64,000 nt of DNA from Nonomuraea jiangxiensis (GTDB lineage: Bacteria; Actinomycetota; Actinomycetes; Streptosporangiales; Streptosporangiaceae), in the NCBI RefSeq assembly GCF_900099965.1, contig NZ_FNDJ01000020.1:1-64000 (forward strand). The letters run 5' to 3'. Below, piece by piece: positions 1 through 9,745 of this stretch. Position numbers and translations under genes: made by a program. Below the pieces are notes generated by a model. The model saw only the letters and a program-made list of their open reading frames with translations, did no database searches and was not told the origin of the DNA. The first letter of the stretch is position 1, and each line of letters starts with the position of its first letter.

Positions 1-148
1 AGGCTTATCCCAGAGTCAGGGGCAGGTTGCTCACGTGTTACTCACCCGTTCGCCGCTCGAGTACCCCGAAGGGCCTTTCCGCTCGACTTGCATGTGTTAA
101 GCACGCCGCCAGCGTTCGTCCTGAGCCAGGATCAAACTCTCCAAACAA
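1..148 (-). rRNA. rrs: 16S ribosomal RNA, 5' end only
   Basis: Read on the minus strand, this stretch gives the conserved 5' end of bacterial 16S rRNA. The universal 27F primer site is at 121-140, followed by the usual actinobacterial continuation. The mature 5' end should lie about 7-8 bases beyond the primer site, near 147-148. The rest of the gene and the rRNA operon run off the left edge. The variable bases that are visible resemble Streptosporangiaceae, but the fragment is too short for a firm genus. Confidence 0.97.
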
Positions 149-262
149 TGTCTGGAGGGATTTGAAAATCCCAACCTTTAAAGGAATCCGTCAAAAATGA
201 CGGGGTCATACATGTGTCATACATGCACTGGCTTTTAACACACTGTTGAGTTCTCAAGAAAC
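149..262 (-). promoter_or_regulatory. rRNA leader with boxA-like antitermination element
   Basis: This is the transcribed leader between the rRNA promoter and 16S. On the minus strand 243-262 holds the TTGAGAACTCAACAGTGTG-like sequence found in many actinobacterial rRNA leaders, where it acts as the boxA/nut antitermination and processing region. Short hairpins follow at 188-203 (CCGTCA/TGACGG) and 157-172 (GGGATTT/AAATCCC). The word TCATACATG is directly repeated at 206-214 and 217-225. Assignment of the element to NusB/NusE antitermination rests on family knowledge. Confidence 0.7.
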
Positions 263-330
263 GGACGCGTTCATCCCCACCGGAATCCTTACCCGGACCC
301 CAGCGAGGAGGCTCACACTTCGTTTCATTC

Positions 331-360
331 AGTCTACCAGATTCAGACGATCCTTGTCAA
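331..360 (-). promoter_or_regulatory. rRNA operon promoter (sigma70/HrdB-type)
   Basis: On the minus strand a TTGACA -35 hexamer (355-360) and a TAGACT -10 hexamer (331-336) are separated by 18 bases. This is the classic strong rRNA promoter layout of actinobacteria, about 180 bases upstream of mature 16S. The stretch from 361 to 536, between this promoter and the valS terminator, shows no gene and no second promoter I am confident of. Confidence 0.85.
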
Positions 361-536
361 ACCGCCCGATCTGGGAGCTTCCAGACGTGCCCCCTTCGAG
401 GCAACCCTGCTAACTTACTCCAACTTTCCGAGTTTGTCCAACCGCATGGCCGGACAGCCCGAAAGATCGGATTCGATCAGAGGATGTCGGGGCTGACCAG
501 CCCCGCGTTGAAAACTGTAGCAGCCTCAACGACGTT

Positions 537-568
537 GAAGGTCCATGTTAGGTAACGAATGGACCTTC
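537..568 (-). terminator. Hairpin after valS
   Basis: A perfect 10-bp inverted repeat (GAAGGTCCAT / ATGGACCTTC) with a 12-base loop lies 17 bases past the valS stop. There is no T-run, as is common for actinobacterial terminators. It separates valS transcription from the rRNA promoter. Confidence 0.6.
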
Positions 569-584
569 CCCGTGTGCGTACCCG

Positions 585-3149
585 TCAAACACCGAGCCCG
601 GCAAGCTGGGCCTCGAGCCGCGCGATGTCGGCGGCGGCCTGCTCGGCCCGGCCCCTGACCTTGGCCACCACGTCGTCCGGGGCCTTGGCCATGAACTGCT
701 CGTTGCCCAGCTTGGCCGCCACCTGTGCGGCCTCCTTGCGTGCGGCGGCCAGGTCCTTCTCCAGCCGCTTGCGCTCGGCCACGACGTCGATGGCGCCCGC
801 CGTGTCGATCTCCACGGTCACCGCGCCCACCGTGAAGCGGGCCGTGGCGCTGAACGACTCCGGCGGCTCCGTCAGGCGCAGCAGGGACCGGATGGCCACC
901 TCCTGGCCTGCCAGGGGCGTGCCGGCGAGTCCGAGGCGGGCGGCCACCTTCTGGCCCGGCTTGAGCCCCTGGTCCGAGCGGAACCTGCGGACCTCCGTCA
1001 CCAGCTCCTGCAACGCGCCGATCTCAGCCTCGGCGGCGGCGTCCGTGTAACGGTCGTCGGCCACCGGCCAGGGCGCCACGACGATCGAGTCACCGCCGGT
1101 GACCGCCCGCCACAGCTCCTCCGTCACGAACGGCACCAGCGGATGCAGCAGCCGCAGCAGTGCGTCGAGCACGTGCCCGAGCACCAGCCGGGTGTGCTCC
1201 AGCCCCTCGCCGAGCTGGATCTTGGCCAGCTCCAGGTACCAGTCGCAGACCTCGTCCCACGCGAAGTGGTAGAGCAGGTCGGACGCCTTGGCGAACTCGA
1301 AGTCCTCCAGGGCGGCATCGGTGGCCGCGGTGACGGTCTGCAGCCGTGACAGGATCCACCGATCGGCCGGGGTCAGGTCGAGCCCGTCGAGCGATCCCAC
1401 GGCCGCGCCGTTCATCAGCGCGAACCGGGTGGCGTTCCAGATCTTGTTGCAGAAGTTGCGGGAACCGGCCGCCCACTCCTCGCTGACCGCGACGTCGGCG
1501 CCGGGGTTGGCGCCGCGCAACAGGGTGAAGCGGGTGGCGTCGGCGCCGAAGCGGTCGATCCAGTCGAGCGGATCGACCACGTTGCCGAACGACTTGGACA
1601 TCTTCTTGCCGTACTGGTCGCGGACCATGCCGTGCAGCGCGACGGTCCGGAACGGCGGCGCGCCGTCCATGGCGTAGAGGCCGAACATCATCATCCTGGC
1701 CACCCAGAAGAACAGGATGTCGTATCCGGTGACCAGCACGGAGGTCGGGTAGAAGCGCGCCAGCTCCTCCGTCTGGTCAGGCCAGCCCATCGTCGAGAAC
1801 GGCCACAACGCCGAGGAGAACCACGTGTCCAGGACGTCGGAGTCCTGCGTGTAGCCGGCCGGCGGCTCCTCGTCGGGGCCCACGCACACGACCTCGCCGC
1901 TGGGGCCGTACCAGACCGGGATGCGGTGCCCCCACCAGAGCTGGCGGGAGATGCACCAGTCGTGCATGTCGTCGACCCAGTCGAAGTAGCGCTTGGCCAG
2001 CTCCGGCGGGTGGATGCGGGTGCGTCCGTCGCGGACGGCGTCACCGGCGGCCTTGGACAGCGGCCCGACGTTGACGAACCACTGCAGCGACAGCCGCGGC
2101 TCGACCACGGTCTTGCAGCGCGAGCAGTGGCCGACCGAGTGCAGGTAGGGACGCTTCTCCGCGACGATGCGGCCCTCCGCGCGCAACGCGGCGACCACGG
2201 CGGGGCGTGCCTCGAAACGGTCGAGCCCCTGGAAGGGCCCGTGGGCGGTGATGACGCCGCGCTCGTCCATGACGGTGAGCGACGGCAGCGAATGGCGCCG
2301 CCCGATCTCGAAGTCGTTGGGGTCGTGGGCGGGGGTCACCTTGACCGCGCCGGTGCCGAACTCCGGATCGACGTGCTCGTCGGCGACCACGGGGATCATC
2401 CGGCCGGTGAGCGGCAGCTCCACCATGGTGCCGATCAGGTGGGCGTAGCGCTCGTCGGAGGGGTGGACAGCCACGGCCGTGTCGCCGAGCATGGTCTCGG
2501 CGCGGGTGGTGGCCACCACGATCTCGTCGGAATAGCGGATCGAGACCAGCTCGCCCTCGTCCTCGCTGTGCTCGACCTCGATGTCGGACAGCGCGGTCAG
2601 GCAGCGCGGGCACCAGTTGATGATGCGCTCGGCGCGGTAGATCAGCCCGTCGTCGAACAGCCGCTTGAAGATCGTCTGGACGGCCCGTGAGAGCCCCGGA
2701 TCCATCGTGAACCGCTCACGCGACCAGTCGACGCCGTCGCCGAGCTTGCGCATCTGACCCAGGATCCGGCCGCCGGACTCCTCCTTCCACGCCCAGACGC
2801 GCTCGACGAACGCCTCGCGCCCCAGGTCGTGCCGCGACATGCCCTGTTTGGCCAGCTCGCGCTCCACGACGTTCTGGGTGGCGATGCCGGCGTGGTCCAT
2901 GCCCGGCAGCCAGAGCGTCTCGCGCCCCTGCATGCGGGCGCGGCGGGTCAGCGCGTCCTGGATGGAGTGGTCGAGGGCGTGCCCGATGTGCAGGACGCCG
3001 GTGACGTTGGGCGGCGGGAGGACGATGCTGTACGGCACGCGCGAGCTGCCCGGGTCGGCGTGGAAGTAGCCTTCGGATACCCAGCGCTCGTAGCTTCGGG
3101 TCTCGACGTCGGCCGGGGTGTACTGGGTAGGCAGCTCTGGCGTTGTCAC
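585..3149 (-). CDS. valS: Valyl-tRNA synthetase
   Basis: Charges tRNA-Val with valine in the cytoplasm. The class I signature HIGH is at residues 54-57 and KMSKS at about 515. The C-terminal part carries the anticodon-binding domain and ends in the valine-specific coiled-coil arm (about 790-854, rich in Lys, Glu and Ala heptads). I chose the GTG at 3149 (protein begins MTTPELPTQY, as in relatives), giving 854 residues. An upstream in-frame ATG at 3215 would add 22 residues but has no ribosome binding site and would run into the clpX terminator. The gene lies downstream of clpX, the usual actinobacterial order, but is separated from it by a terminator. Confidence 0.96.
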   Translation of the reverse strand: MTTPELPTQYTPADVETRSYERWVSEGYFHADPGSSRVPYSIVLPPPNVTGVLHIGHALDHSIQDALTRRARMQGRETLWLPGMDHAGIATQNVVERELAKQGMSRHDLGREAFVERVWAWKEESGGRILGQMRKLGDGVDWSRERFTMDPGLSRAVQTIFKRLFDDGLIYRAERIINWCPRCLTALSDIEVEHSEDEGELVSIRYSDEIVVATTRAETMLGDTAVAVHPSDERYAHLIGTMVELPLTGRMIPVVADEHVDPEFGTGAVKVTPAHDPNDFEIGRRHSLPSLTVMDERGVITAHGPFQGLDRFEARPAVVAALRAEGRIVAEKRPYLHSVGHCSRCKTVVEPRLSLQWFVNVGPLSKAAGDAVRDGRTRIHPPELAKRYFDWVDDMHDWCISRQLWWGHRIPVWYGPSGEVVCVGPDEEPPAGYTQDSDVLDTWFSSALWPFSTMGWPDQTEELARFYPTSVLVTGYDILFFWVARMMMFGLYAMDGAPPFRTVALHGMVRDQYGKKMSKSFGNVVDPLDWIDRFGADATRFTLLRGANPGADVAVSEEWAAGSRNFCNKIWNATRFALMNGAAVGSLDGLDLTPADRWILSRLQTVTAATDAALEDFEFAKASDLLYHFAWDEVCDWYLELAKIQLGEGLEHTRLVLGHVLDALLRLLHPLVPFVTEELWRAVTGGDSIVVAPWPVADDRYTDAAAEAEIGALQELVTEVRRFRSDQGLKPGQKVAARLGLAGTPLAGQEVAIRSLLRLTEPPESFSATARFTVGAVTVEIDTAGAIDVVAERKRLEKDLAAARKEAAQVAAKLGNEQFMAKAPDDVVAKVRGRAEQAAADIARLEAQLAGLGV

Positions 3150-3225
3150 AGTGACCAATTCTAGGGAGACGGGCGGGTCGACGGCCCCATGACCCGGAAG
3201 CCGTGGGGCGCTCATTATGCGGAAA

Positions 3226-3254
3226 ACGCCCTGTGACGTGAAGCCACAGGGCGT
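3226..3254 (-). terminator. Intrinsic terminator of clpX
   Basis: A perfect 10-bp stem (ACGCCCTGTG / CACAGGGCGT) with a 9-base loop. On the minus strand it is followed directly by TTTT, so it is a textbook Rho-independent terminator 18 bases past the clpX stop. Confidence 0.85.
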
Positions 3255-3272
3255 CCGGAGCGTGAAAGCGGC

Positions 3273-4556
<1,284 letters not shown>

Positions 4557-4740
4557 CCCAGATACTCCTTTGCGTGGGACCGCCCTGCTCCCGAGAGCAG
4601 TGTCTCCGGACATCCTCCGGACTAGGCCGAACCGCTCAGGTTTCGACGTTACCGTCTTCTGGGCCCTCAGTGAGCCCCCTAGCGGCGAGTCGCACCGGAA
4701 CGTGCCCTATTGGGCAGCGCCCCGGTGCGTCACGTCTCGT

Positions 4741-5364
4741 CTAGGAAGCCACGGCCTGGGCTCGTTTCTTCCTCGACGGAATGATGTCATCGATCAGACC
4801 ATACGCCTTCGCCTCGTCCGCGTTGAGAATTTTGTCGCGTTCGATGTCCCTGCGGACTTCGGCGGAGGTCTTGCCCGAGTGCCTCGCCACGATCTCCTCG
4901 AGGAGAGAGCGCATGCGAAGGATCTCGCGGGCCTGGATCTCGATGTCGCTTCCCTGGCCGCCGCCCTCGGTGGACGGCTGGTGGATCAGCACCCGCGCGT
5001 TGGGGAGCGCGAAGCGCTTGCCCGGGGTGCCGCCCGCCAGCAGCACCGCCGCGGCGGAGGCCGCCTGCCCGAGGCAGACGGTCTGGATCTCCGGCCGGAC
5101 GAACTGCATCGTGTCGTAGATCGCCGTCATGGCGGTGAAGGAGCCACCGGGCGAGTTGATGTAGATGCTGATGTCACGGTCGGGGTCGAGCGACTCGAGC
5201 GTGAGCAGCTGGGCCATCACGTCGTTGGCCGATGCGTCGTCGATCTGCACCCCGAGGAAGATGATGCGGTCCTCGAAGAGCTTGTTGTAAGGATTGTTCT
5301 CCTTCGCACCGTAGGAGGTGCGCTCGACGAAGGAGGGGAGAACGTAACGGCTCTGGATGTTCAT
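4741..5364 (-). CDS. clpP2: ATP-dependent Clp protease proteolytic subunit (ClpP2-type)
   Basis: Serine peptidase subunit that forms heptameric rings and degrades substrates unfolded by ClpX or ClpC. The nucleophile Ser103 lies in GQAASAA and His128 in VLIHQPS; an Asp near 177 completes the triad. The 207-residue length fits the family. Only 11 bases separate it from the upstream paralogue, so the two form one operon. In actinobacteria the two ClpPs assemble into a mixed tetradecamer. Confidence 0.95.
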   Translation of the reverse strand: MNIQSRYVLPSFVERTSYGAKENNPYNKLFEDRIIFLGVQIDDASANDVMAQLLTLESLDPDRDISIYINSPGGSFTAMTAIYDTMQFVRPEIQTVCLGQAASAAAVLLAGGTPGKRFALPNARVLIHQPSTEGGGQGSDIEIQAREILRMRSLLEEIVARHSGKTSAEVRRDIERDKILNADEAKAYGLIDDIIPSRKKRAQAVAS

Positions 5365-5375
5365 GTCAGCTCCCC

Positions 5376-6008
5376 CTAAGAAACCGGACCACGCGTGGGC
5401 ACCTGCCGCGCGCTGCGCACGACGTGGTCGATGAAGCCGTAGTCCTTGGCCTCCTCGGCGGTGAACCAGCGGTCACGGTCGGAATCTGCCTCGATCTGAT
5501 CGAGCGTCTGGCCCGTGTGGAAGGCGATCCGCTCGGCCAGAGTCTTCTTCACGTAGAGCATCTGCTCCGCCTGGATGGCGATGTCGGCCGCGGTGCCGCC
5601 GATGCCGCCGGAGGGCTGGTGCATCATGACTCGCGCGTGCGGCAGGCCGTAGCGCTTGCCCGGTGCGCCCGCGGACAGCAGGAACTGCCCCATCGAGGCC
5701 GCCATCCCTATCACGACCGTGGAGACGTCATTAGGAACGTATTCCATCATGTCGTATATCGCCATGCCGGCGCTGACCGAGCCGCCGGGCGAGTTGATGT
5801 AGAGCGTGATGTCGCGCTCGGGGTCGTCGGCCGCCAGCAGGAGGAGCTCGGCGCAGATGCGGTTGGCGATCTCGTCGTTGACCTCCTGGCCGAGCACGAT
5901 GATGCGCTCGCGGAGCAGGCGCTGGTAAAGCTGGTCCTCAAGCCGGAAGGACGAGCCGTTCTCACGGCCTCGCGACTCAGGCTGATAGAAGGTCGGCGGG
6001 CTGGTCAC
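5376..6008 (-). CDS. clpP1: ATP-dependent Clp protease proteolytic subunit (ClpP1-type)
   Basis: First gene of the clpP1-clpP2 pair. The catalytic Ser lies in GMAASMGQFLL and the His in RVMMHQPSG. The start is the GTG at 6008 (MTSPPTFYQPESRG), preceded by GGAAGGTGA, which gives 210 residues. A longer frame back to 6161 reads through the promoter region and looks non-coding. A ClgR-type box lies about 90-105 bases upstream of the start. Confidence 0.95.
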   Translation of the reverse strand: MTSPPTFYQPESRGRENGSSFRLEDQLYQRLLRERIIVLGQEVNDEIANRICAELLLLAADDPERDITLYINSPGGSVSAGMAIYDMMEYVPNDVSTVVIGMAASMGQFLLSAGAPGKRYGLPHARVMMHQPSGGIGGTAADIAIQAEQMLYVKKTLAERIAFHTGQTLDQIEADSDRDRWFTAEEAKDYGFIDHVVRSARQVPTRGPVS

Positions 6009-6096
6009 AGCGTCACCTTCCGATGCGTCGTAATCGATTGGCTTTGCTTGTGACCTTAACGCGCCTCGCCCACAGGTCATGCCCGGTCTCCGGGAC

Positions 6097-6114
6097 TGTT
6101 CGCTGACGGCGCAG
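6097..6114 (-). promoter_or_regulatory. Candidate ClgR-binding site upstream of clpP1
   Basis: The core CGCTGACGGCG at 6101-6111 matches the actinobacterial ClgR pattern CGCYNANRGCG at every fixed position, and the upstream flank TGTT also fits. ClgR activates clpP1P2 in Corynebacterium, Mycobacterium and Streptomyces. The site lies in the 437-base gap between clpP1 and tig, which otherwise holds the tig terminator and no gene I can support. The orientation of the motif is not informative. No clgR gene is in the window. Confidence 0.6.
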
Positions 6115-6395
6115 GTTCGGCCGTTGCGCCGCACCCCTCCCGGAGTGTCCTGGACGCCCACCCGTCACCCGGGTGTCCGCGTCCACCTCCCGTTCGCGCC
6201 CGCGCCCTCATCCCGCCACACCGAGGACATCCCGTACGGCTGGGCCGTGCCGTTCCCGCGTACGCGGCCACCAGGGCGCCCCTCAGGCAGGCCCACGCCC
6301 TGCCCCGCAAAACGGTGACCCCGCGGTCCTCCGAGGTCGGCACGAGCCCTCTGAGCGCCCCGGCCGCGCAGGGCCGGACCCTCGCGGAAAGTCCG

Positions 6396-6427
6396 AAGCC
6401 CCCGGACCGGGCGTGGTCCAGGGGCTT
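6396..6427 (-). terminator. Terminator of tig
   Basis: A 13-bp stem with one mismatch (AAGCCCCCGGACC / GGTCCAGGGGCTT) and a 6-base loop, 19 bases beyond the trigger-factor stop on the minus strand. Confidence 0.75.
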
Positions 6428-6445
6428 GCGGCGGCGCGGTGAAGG

Positions 6446-7825
6446 CTACGCGTCGGCCTTGTCCTCGGCGGGGGCCTCGTCCTCCTGGCCCACCTCTTCG
6501 CCGTTGATCTCGGTGTAGATGGCCTTGAGGTCGACCTCGGCGCCCTCGGTGTCCACGACCTTGGCCGCGTCGCCGATCACCGACTTGGCCTTGTCACGGA
6601 CGATCTCGACCATGGCCAGCGTGAGCTGGTCGTTGTCGGCGAGGTGCTTGGCCAGCTCGTTGGGCTGGACGCCCATCTCCATGGCCCGGCGGACCACGAA
6701 GTTGGTCAGCTCCTGCTCCGAGACGCCCAGCTCCTCGGCCTTGACGATCTTGTCGAGCACGAAGCCGACCTTGAGCGCCTTGGCGGAGTTGTTCTCGAAC
6801 TCGGCGAAGCGCTCCTCCTCCGTCGTCTGGTAGAGACGGAAGAAGGCGTCCCGGCTCAGGCCGCTCTCGGCCACCTGGTGGTCGAGGTTGTGCTTGCGGG
6901 CGTCGATCTCGGCCTTGAGCGCGCTCTCCGGCAGCGGGATCTCGATCTTGTCGAGAAGCGCGTCGAGCGCCTTCTCGCGGGCCTGCACGACCTGGTCGAT
7001 CAGCTTGTTGCGGCGGGCCGTCTCGCGGATGCTGGCCTTGAGCTCGTCGAGCGTGTCGAACTCGCTGGCGAGCTGGGCGAACTCGTCGTCCAGCTCGGGC
7101 AGGACCTTCTCCTTGACCGACTTGACGTTGATGATCACGTCGGCTTCCTCGCCGGCGTTCTCGCCGCCGACCAGCTCGGTCTTGAAGCTCTTCTCCTCGC
7201 CCGCGGACATGCCCTCGAGCGCGTCGTCGAGGCCCTGCAGCACGGAGCCGGCGCCGACCTCGTAGGAGACCTCGTTGGCCTGCTGCTCCTCGATGTTGGC
7301 GCCGTCGATCTCGGCGCGCAGGTCCATCACGACGAAGTCGCCGGTGGCGGCGGCCCGGTCCACCACGGTCAGCGTGGCGAAGCGCTGGCGCAGCCCATCG
7401 AGCTGGGCGTCGACGTCCTCGTCGGAGACCGTGGCGGAGTCGACCGTGACCTCGGTGCCCGCATAGTCGGGAACCTCGAAGTTGGGCCGGATGTCGACCT
7501 CGGCGGTGAACTCGATCTGCTCACCGTCGTCGATCTTGGTGACCTCGATGTCGGGCTGGCTGACCGGGAAGACGTCGACCTCGTCGACGGCCTGTCCGTA
7601 CAGCTTGGGCACCGCGTCGTTGAGGGTCTCCTCCAGCACTACCGCCCGGCCGAAGCGCTGCTCGATGATGCGGGCCGGAACCTTGCCAGGCCGGAACCCG
7701 GGGACGCGCACCTGCTGCGCGACCTTCTTGTACGCCGCATCCATGCTGGGGCGCAGCTCGTCGAACGGCACCTCGACAGTGAGCTTGACCCGGGTCGGGC
7801 TGAGCTCCTCGACAGCGGTCTTCAC
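6446..7825 (-). CDS. tig: Trigger factor
   Basis: Ribosome-associated chaperone and prolyl isomerase that binds nascent chains at the exit tunnel. The ribosome-docking signature GFRPGKVP is at residues 43-50. An FKBP-like PPIase domain follows at about 150-245, then the helical arms and chaperone domain, and an acidic C-terminal tail from about 435. The 459-residue length is typical. Its place upstream of the clpP1P2 pair is the standard actinobacterial order, but it has its own terminator. Confidence 0.96.
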   Translation of the reverse strand: MKTAVEELSPTRVKLTVEVPFDELRPSMDAAYKKVAQQVRVPGFRPGKVPARIIEQRFGRAVVLEETLNDAVPKLYGQAVDEVDVFPVSQPDIEVTKIDDGEQIEFTAEVDIRPNFEVPDYAGTEVTVDSATVSDEDVDAQLDGLRQRFATLTVVDRAAATGDFVVMDLRAEIDGANIEEQQANEVSYEVGAGSVLQGLDDALEGMSAGEEKSFKTELVGGENAGEEADVIINVKSVKEKVLPELDDEFAQLASEFDTLDELKASIRETARRNKLIDQVVQAREKALDALLDKIEIPLPESALKAEIDARKHNLDHQVAESGLSRDAFFRLYQTTEEERFAEFENNSAKALKVGFVLDKIVKAEELGVSEQELTNFVVRRAMEMGVQPNELAKHLADNDQLTLAMVEIVRDKAKSVIGDAAKVVDTEGAEVDLKAIYTEINGEEVGQEDEAPAEDKADA

Positions 7826-7989
7826 GGAATGGTCTCCTTGATCAAGCTACGAGTGATCGCGGGCGCGTCCATCGGTACGGCTCACGCGCCGCGCCCACAT
7901 GAGCGGTGTTGGGCATGCTCCGCGACGGCGGGATCCAACGCCGATGGCCAGTCTAGGGCAGATGCGTACCCGACAACGACGCCACGGCC

Positions 7990-8045
7990 GTCAGAACTCG
8001 TCCGCGATCACTCGAAACCGGTCGTCAGAAGTCGTCCGCGATCGC
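7990..8045. repeat. 34-bp-offset partial duplication at the 3' end of the XRE gene
   Basis: About 22 bases around the stop codon of the XRE gene (from 8023) recur 34 bases further downstream (from 7989) with two changes. The in-gene copy encodes the last residues ADDF and stop. The outer copy lies in the intergenic region. Confidence 0.7.
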
Positions 8046-8891
8046 CTGCAACAGCTCGATCGTCTCATCTGGGGTGGTGCTCACGGAACAAAGCCGCTCC
8101 ATCACCTCGGTGTAACGATCTACGTCCTCGCGTTTGTCCAGGTAGAGGGCGCTGGCGAGTTGTTCGACGTACACGACGTCGGGCAGGTCGGGGTCGGGAA
8201 AGCGCAGGATGCTGAACGCCCCGCCCTCCGCGCTGTGCCCGCCGAAGCTGAACGGCATGATCTGGATCGTGATGCTTGATTGGCGCATCAAGTCGATGAG
8301 GTGCTCGATCTGCGCCCTCATGACCTCCGCGCCGCCGATGGGCCGGCGTAACGCGGCCTCGTCGATCACAGCCCAGAACACAGGCCCGTCCGGCCTGTCG
8401 AACATCCGCTGGCGCTCCAGCCGGAGGTCCACCCTGCGGGCGATCTCCTCCGCTCCGATGCCCGCCGCTCCGGCGGTCACCACAGCCCTTGCGTACTCCT
8501 TGGTCTGCAAAAGTCCCGGCACGAACTGGACTTCGTAGGTCCGGATCCTGGCGGCGGCCTCTTCGAGGCCGACGTACGCCTGGAACCACGTGGGCAGGAC
8601 ATCGTTGAACCGGTGCCACCAGCCAGGCTCGTTGGCGGTGGCCACCAGCTCCAGTACGGCGGAGCGGGCCTGATTGTCCACGACCCCGTACAGGGTCAGC
8701 AGGTCCGCCACGTCACGTTCTTTGAACCCCACCCGGCCCAGCTCCATGCGGCTGATCTTGGATTCGGAGCCACGGATGAGGTGGCCCGCCTCCTCACGAG
8801 TGACATTCTTCGCTTCCCTGAGCTTGCGCAGCTGGGAGCCCAGGAGGATGCGCAGCGCCGTCGGTCCGGAACCCGGCTGGTTCTGCGTCAC
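8025..8891 (-). CDS. XRE-family transcriptional regulator with DUF5753
   Basis: DNA-binding regulator of 288 residues. An N-terminal XRE helix-turn-helix covers about residues 14-72, and a DUF5753 domain about 100-280, the layout of the WhiJ-like regulators that are numerous in Streptomyces and relatives. The GTG at 8891 has a GGAGG four bases upstream. It faces an HATPase gene across an intergenic region with TGCA palindromes. Such pairs often include a small DUF397 gene; I see none here. The regulatory target is unknown. Confidence 0.88.
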   Translation of the reverse strand: MTQNQPGSGPTALRILLGSQLRKLREAKNVTREEAGHLIRGSESKISRMELGRVGFKERDVADLLTLYGVVDNQARSAVLELVATANEPGWWHRFNDVLPTWFQAYVGLEEAAARIRTYEVQFVPGLLQTKEYARAVVTAGAAGIGAEEIARRVDLRLERQRMFDRPDGPVFWAVIDEAALRRPIGGAEVMRAQIEHLIDLMRQSSITIQIMPFSFGGHSAEGGAFSILRFPDPDLPDVVYVEQLASALYLDKREDVDRYTEVMERLCSVSTTPDETIELLQAIADDF

Positions 8892-8997
8892 TTTGCCTCC
8901 TATCAAGGTCCGCACACACAGTGACACCACATTGCCGGGTATGACAAGGTCTCAACCTCGTGTCCGTTTCGGATACCTATGCCCCAAAACGCCGCTT

Positions 8998-9044
8998 ACA
9001 GCTGCACGTTGCAACTGCACGTGCATTTGGGTCTTGCAGCTGCA
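8998..9044. promoter_or_regulatory. Palindromic operator cluster between the divergent regulator genes
   Basis: Two perfect 10-bp palindromes, TGCACGTGCA (9016-9025) and TGCAGCTGCA (9035-9044), are spaced 19 bases centre to centre. A third related TGCACG half-site is at about 9003 and CTGCACGT is repeated at 9002 and 9015. The position between the XRE gene and the HATPase gene suggests a binding site for the XRE protein. This is an inference from symmetry and location. Confidence 0.5.
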
Positions 9045-9132
9045 GCGATCGTGACCCATGATGGCTTAGTGCATAGTGGGATATTGGGCAAAACATGCAC
9101 GAACGATGACTGAACGGGGAGGTAGTGGCGGC

Positions 9133-9609
9133 ATGGTGGGCGATCCTCTGGCCACTGCCGACTGCCTGCAGATCACCCGGGACGTGGGCTTCGACCGCCT
9201 CCTCATGGGCGGCAAGCCGTACACGACCTCGTGCCCTTTGCCCTTCCAGGCCGACTCGGTCAAGACCGCGCGTGACGTGACCCGCGCGACGCTGCACCGG
9301 TGGGGTGTGCCCGAGCTGGGCGACGACGCCGCCCTCGTGGTGTCGGAGCTGGTGACGAACGCGGTCAGGTACGCGATGTACGCGGCCGGGCGACGCGAGA
9401 TCCAGCTCCTGCTGATGCGCGTCGCGCCGCACGTGCTGCTGGCCGTCGCGGATCCCAGCGACGAGGTGCCCCGTCCCAAGGAGCCGGATTTCATTTCCGA
9501 GAACGGACGCGGCCTTTACATCGTCGAGACCTACAGCCAGTGCTGGGGCTGGGACCCGCTGGCTCGCGGCGGCAAGGCCGTGTGGGCGCTGTTCCGCACC
9601 GAGGCCTGA
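9133..9609 (+). CDS. HATPase-domain (anti-sigma/RsbW-like) protein
   Basis: A small ATP-binding protein of the HATPase_c_2 group, the single-domain kinases that act as anti-sigma factors or on partner switches. The N-box is VSELVTNAVRYA, the G1 region ADPSDE, and the G2 region ENGRGLYIVE. I chose the ATG at 9133 because GGGGAGG sits 10 bases upstream, giving 158 residues; an ATG at 9106 and a GTG at 9076 are in frame. It is divergent from the XRE-DUF5753 gene, an arrangement typical of WhiJ-type loci. No sigma factor or anti-anti-sigma factor is adjacent. Confidence 0.8.
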   Translation: MVGDPLATADCLQITRDVGFDRLLMGGKPYTTSCPLPFQADSVKTARDVTRATLHRWGVPELGDDAALVVSELVTNAVRYAMYAAGRREIQLLLMRVAPHVLLAVADPSDEVPRPKEPDFISENGRGLYIVETYSQCWGWDPLARGGKAVWALFRTEA

Positions 9610-9745
9610 GCGCCGCCGTTCCGCACTGAACCTCACTTCAAAAACCCATCGTGTACGGCCGGACGGATCCCGGGCGTGTCGCCGAGCCGCCCGAGGCCGA
9701 ACCGCGCCGTGAAAGACCCCCCGGACGAGCCCGGCGGGCGGGCCG

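Noticed and set aside
6644..8215. A 523-codon plus-strand frame across tig
   Set aside because: Low-complexity, Leu/Gly/Val-rich shadow of trigger factor with no start signal.
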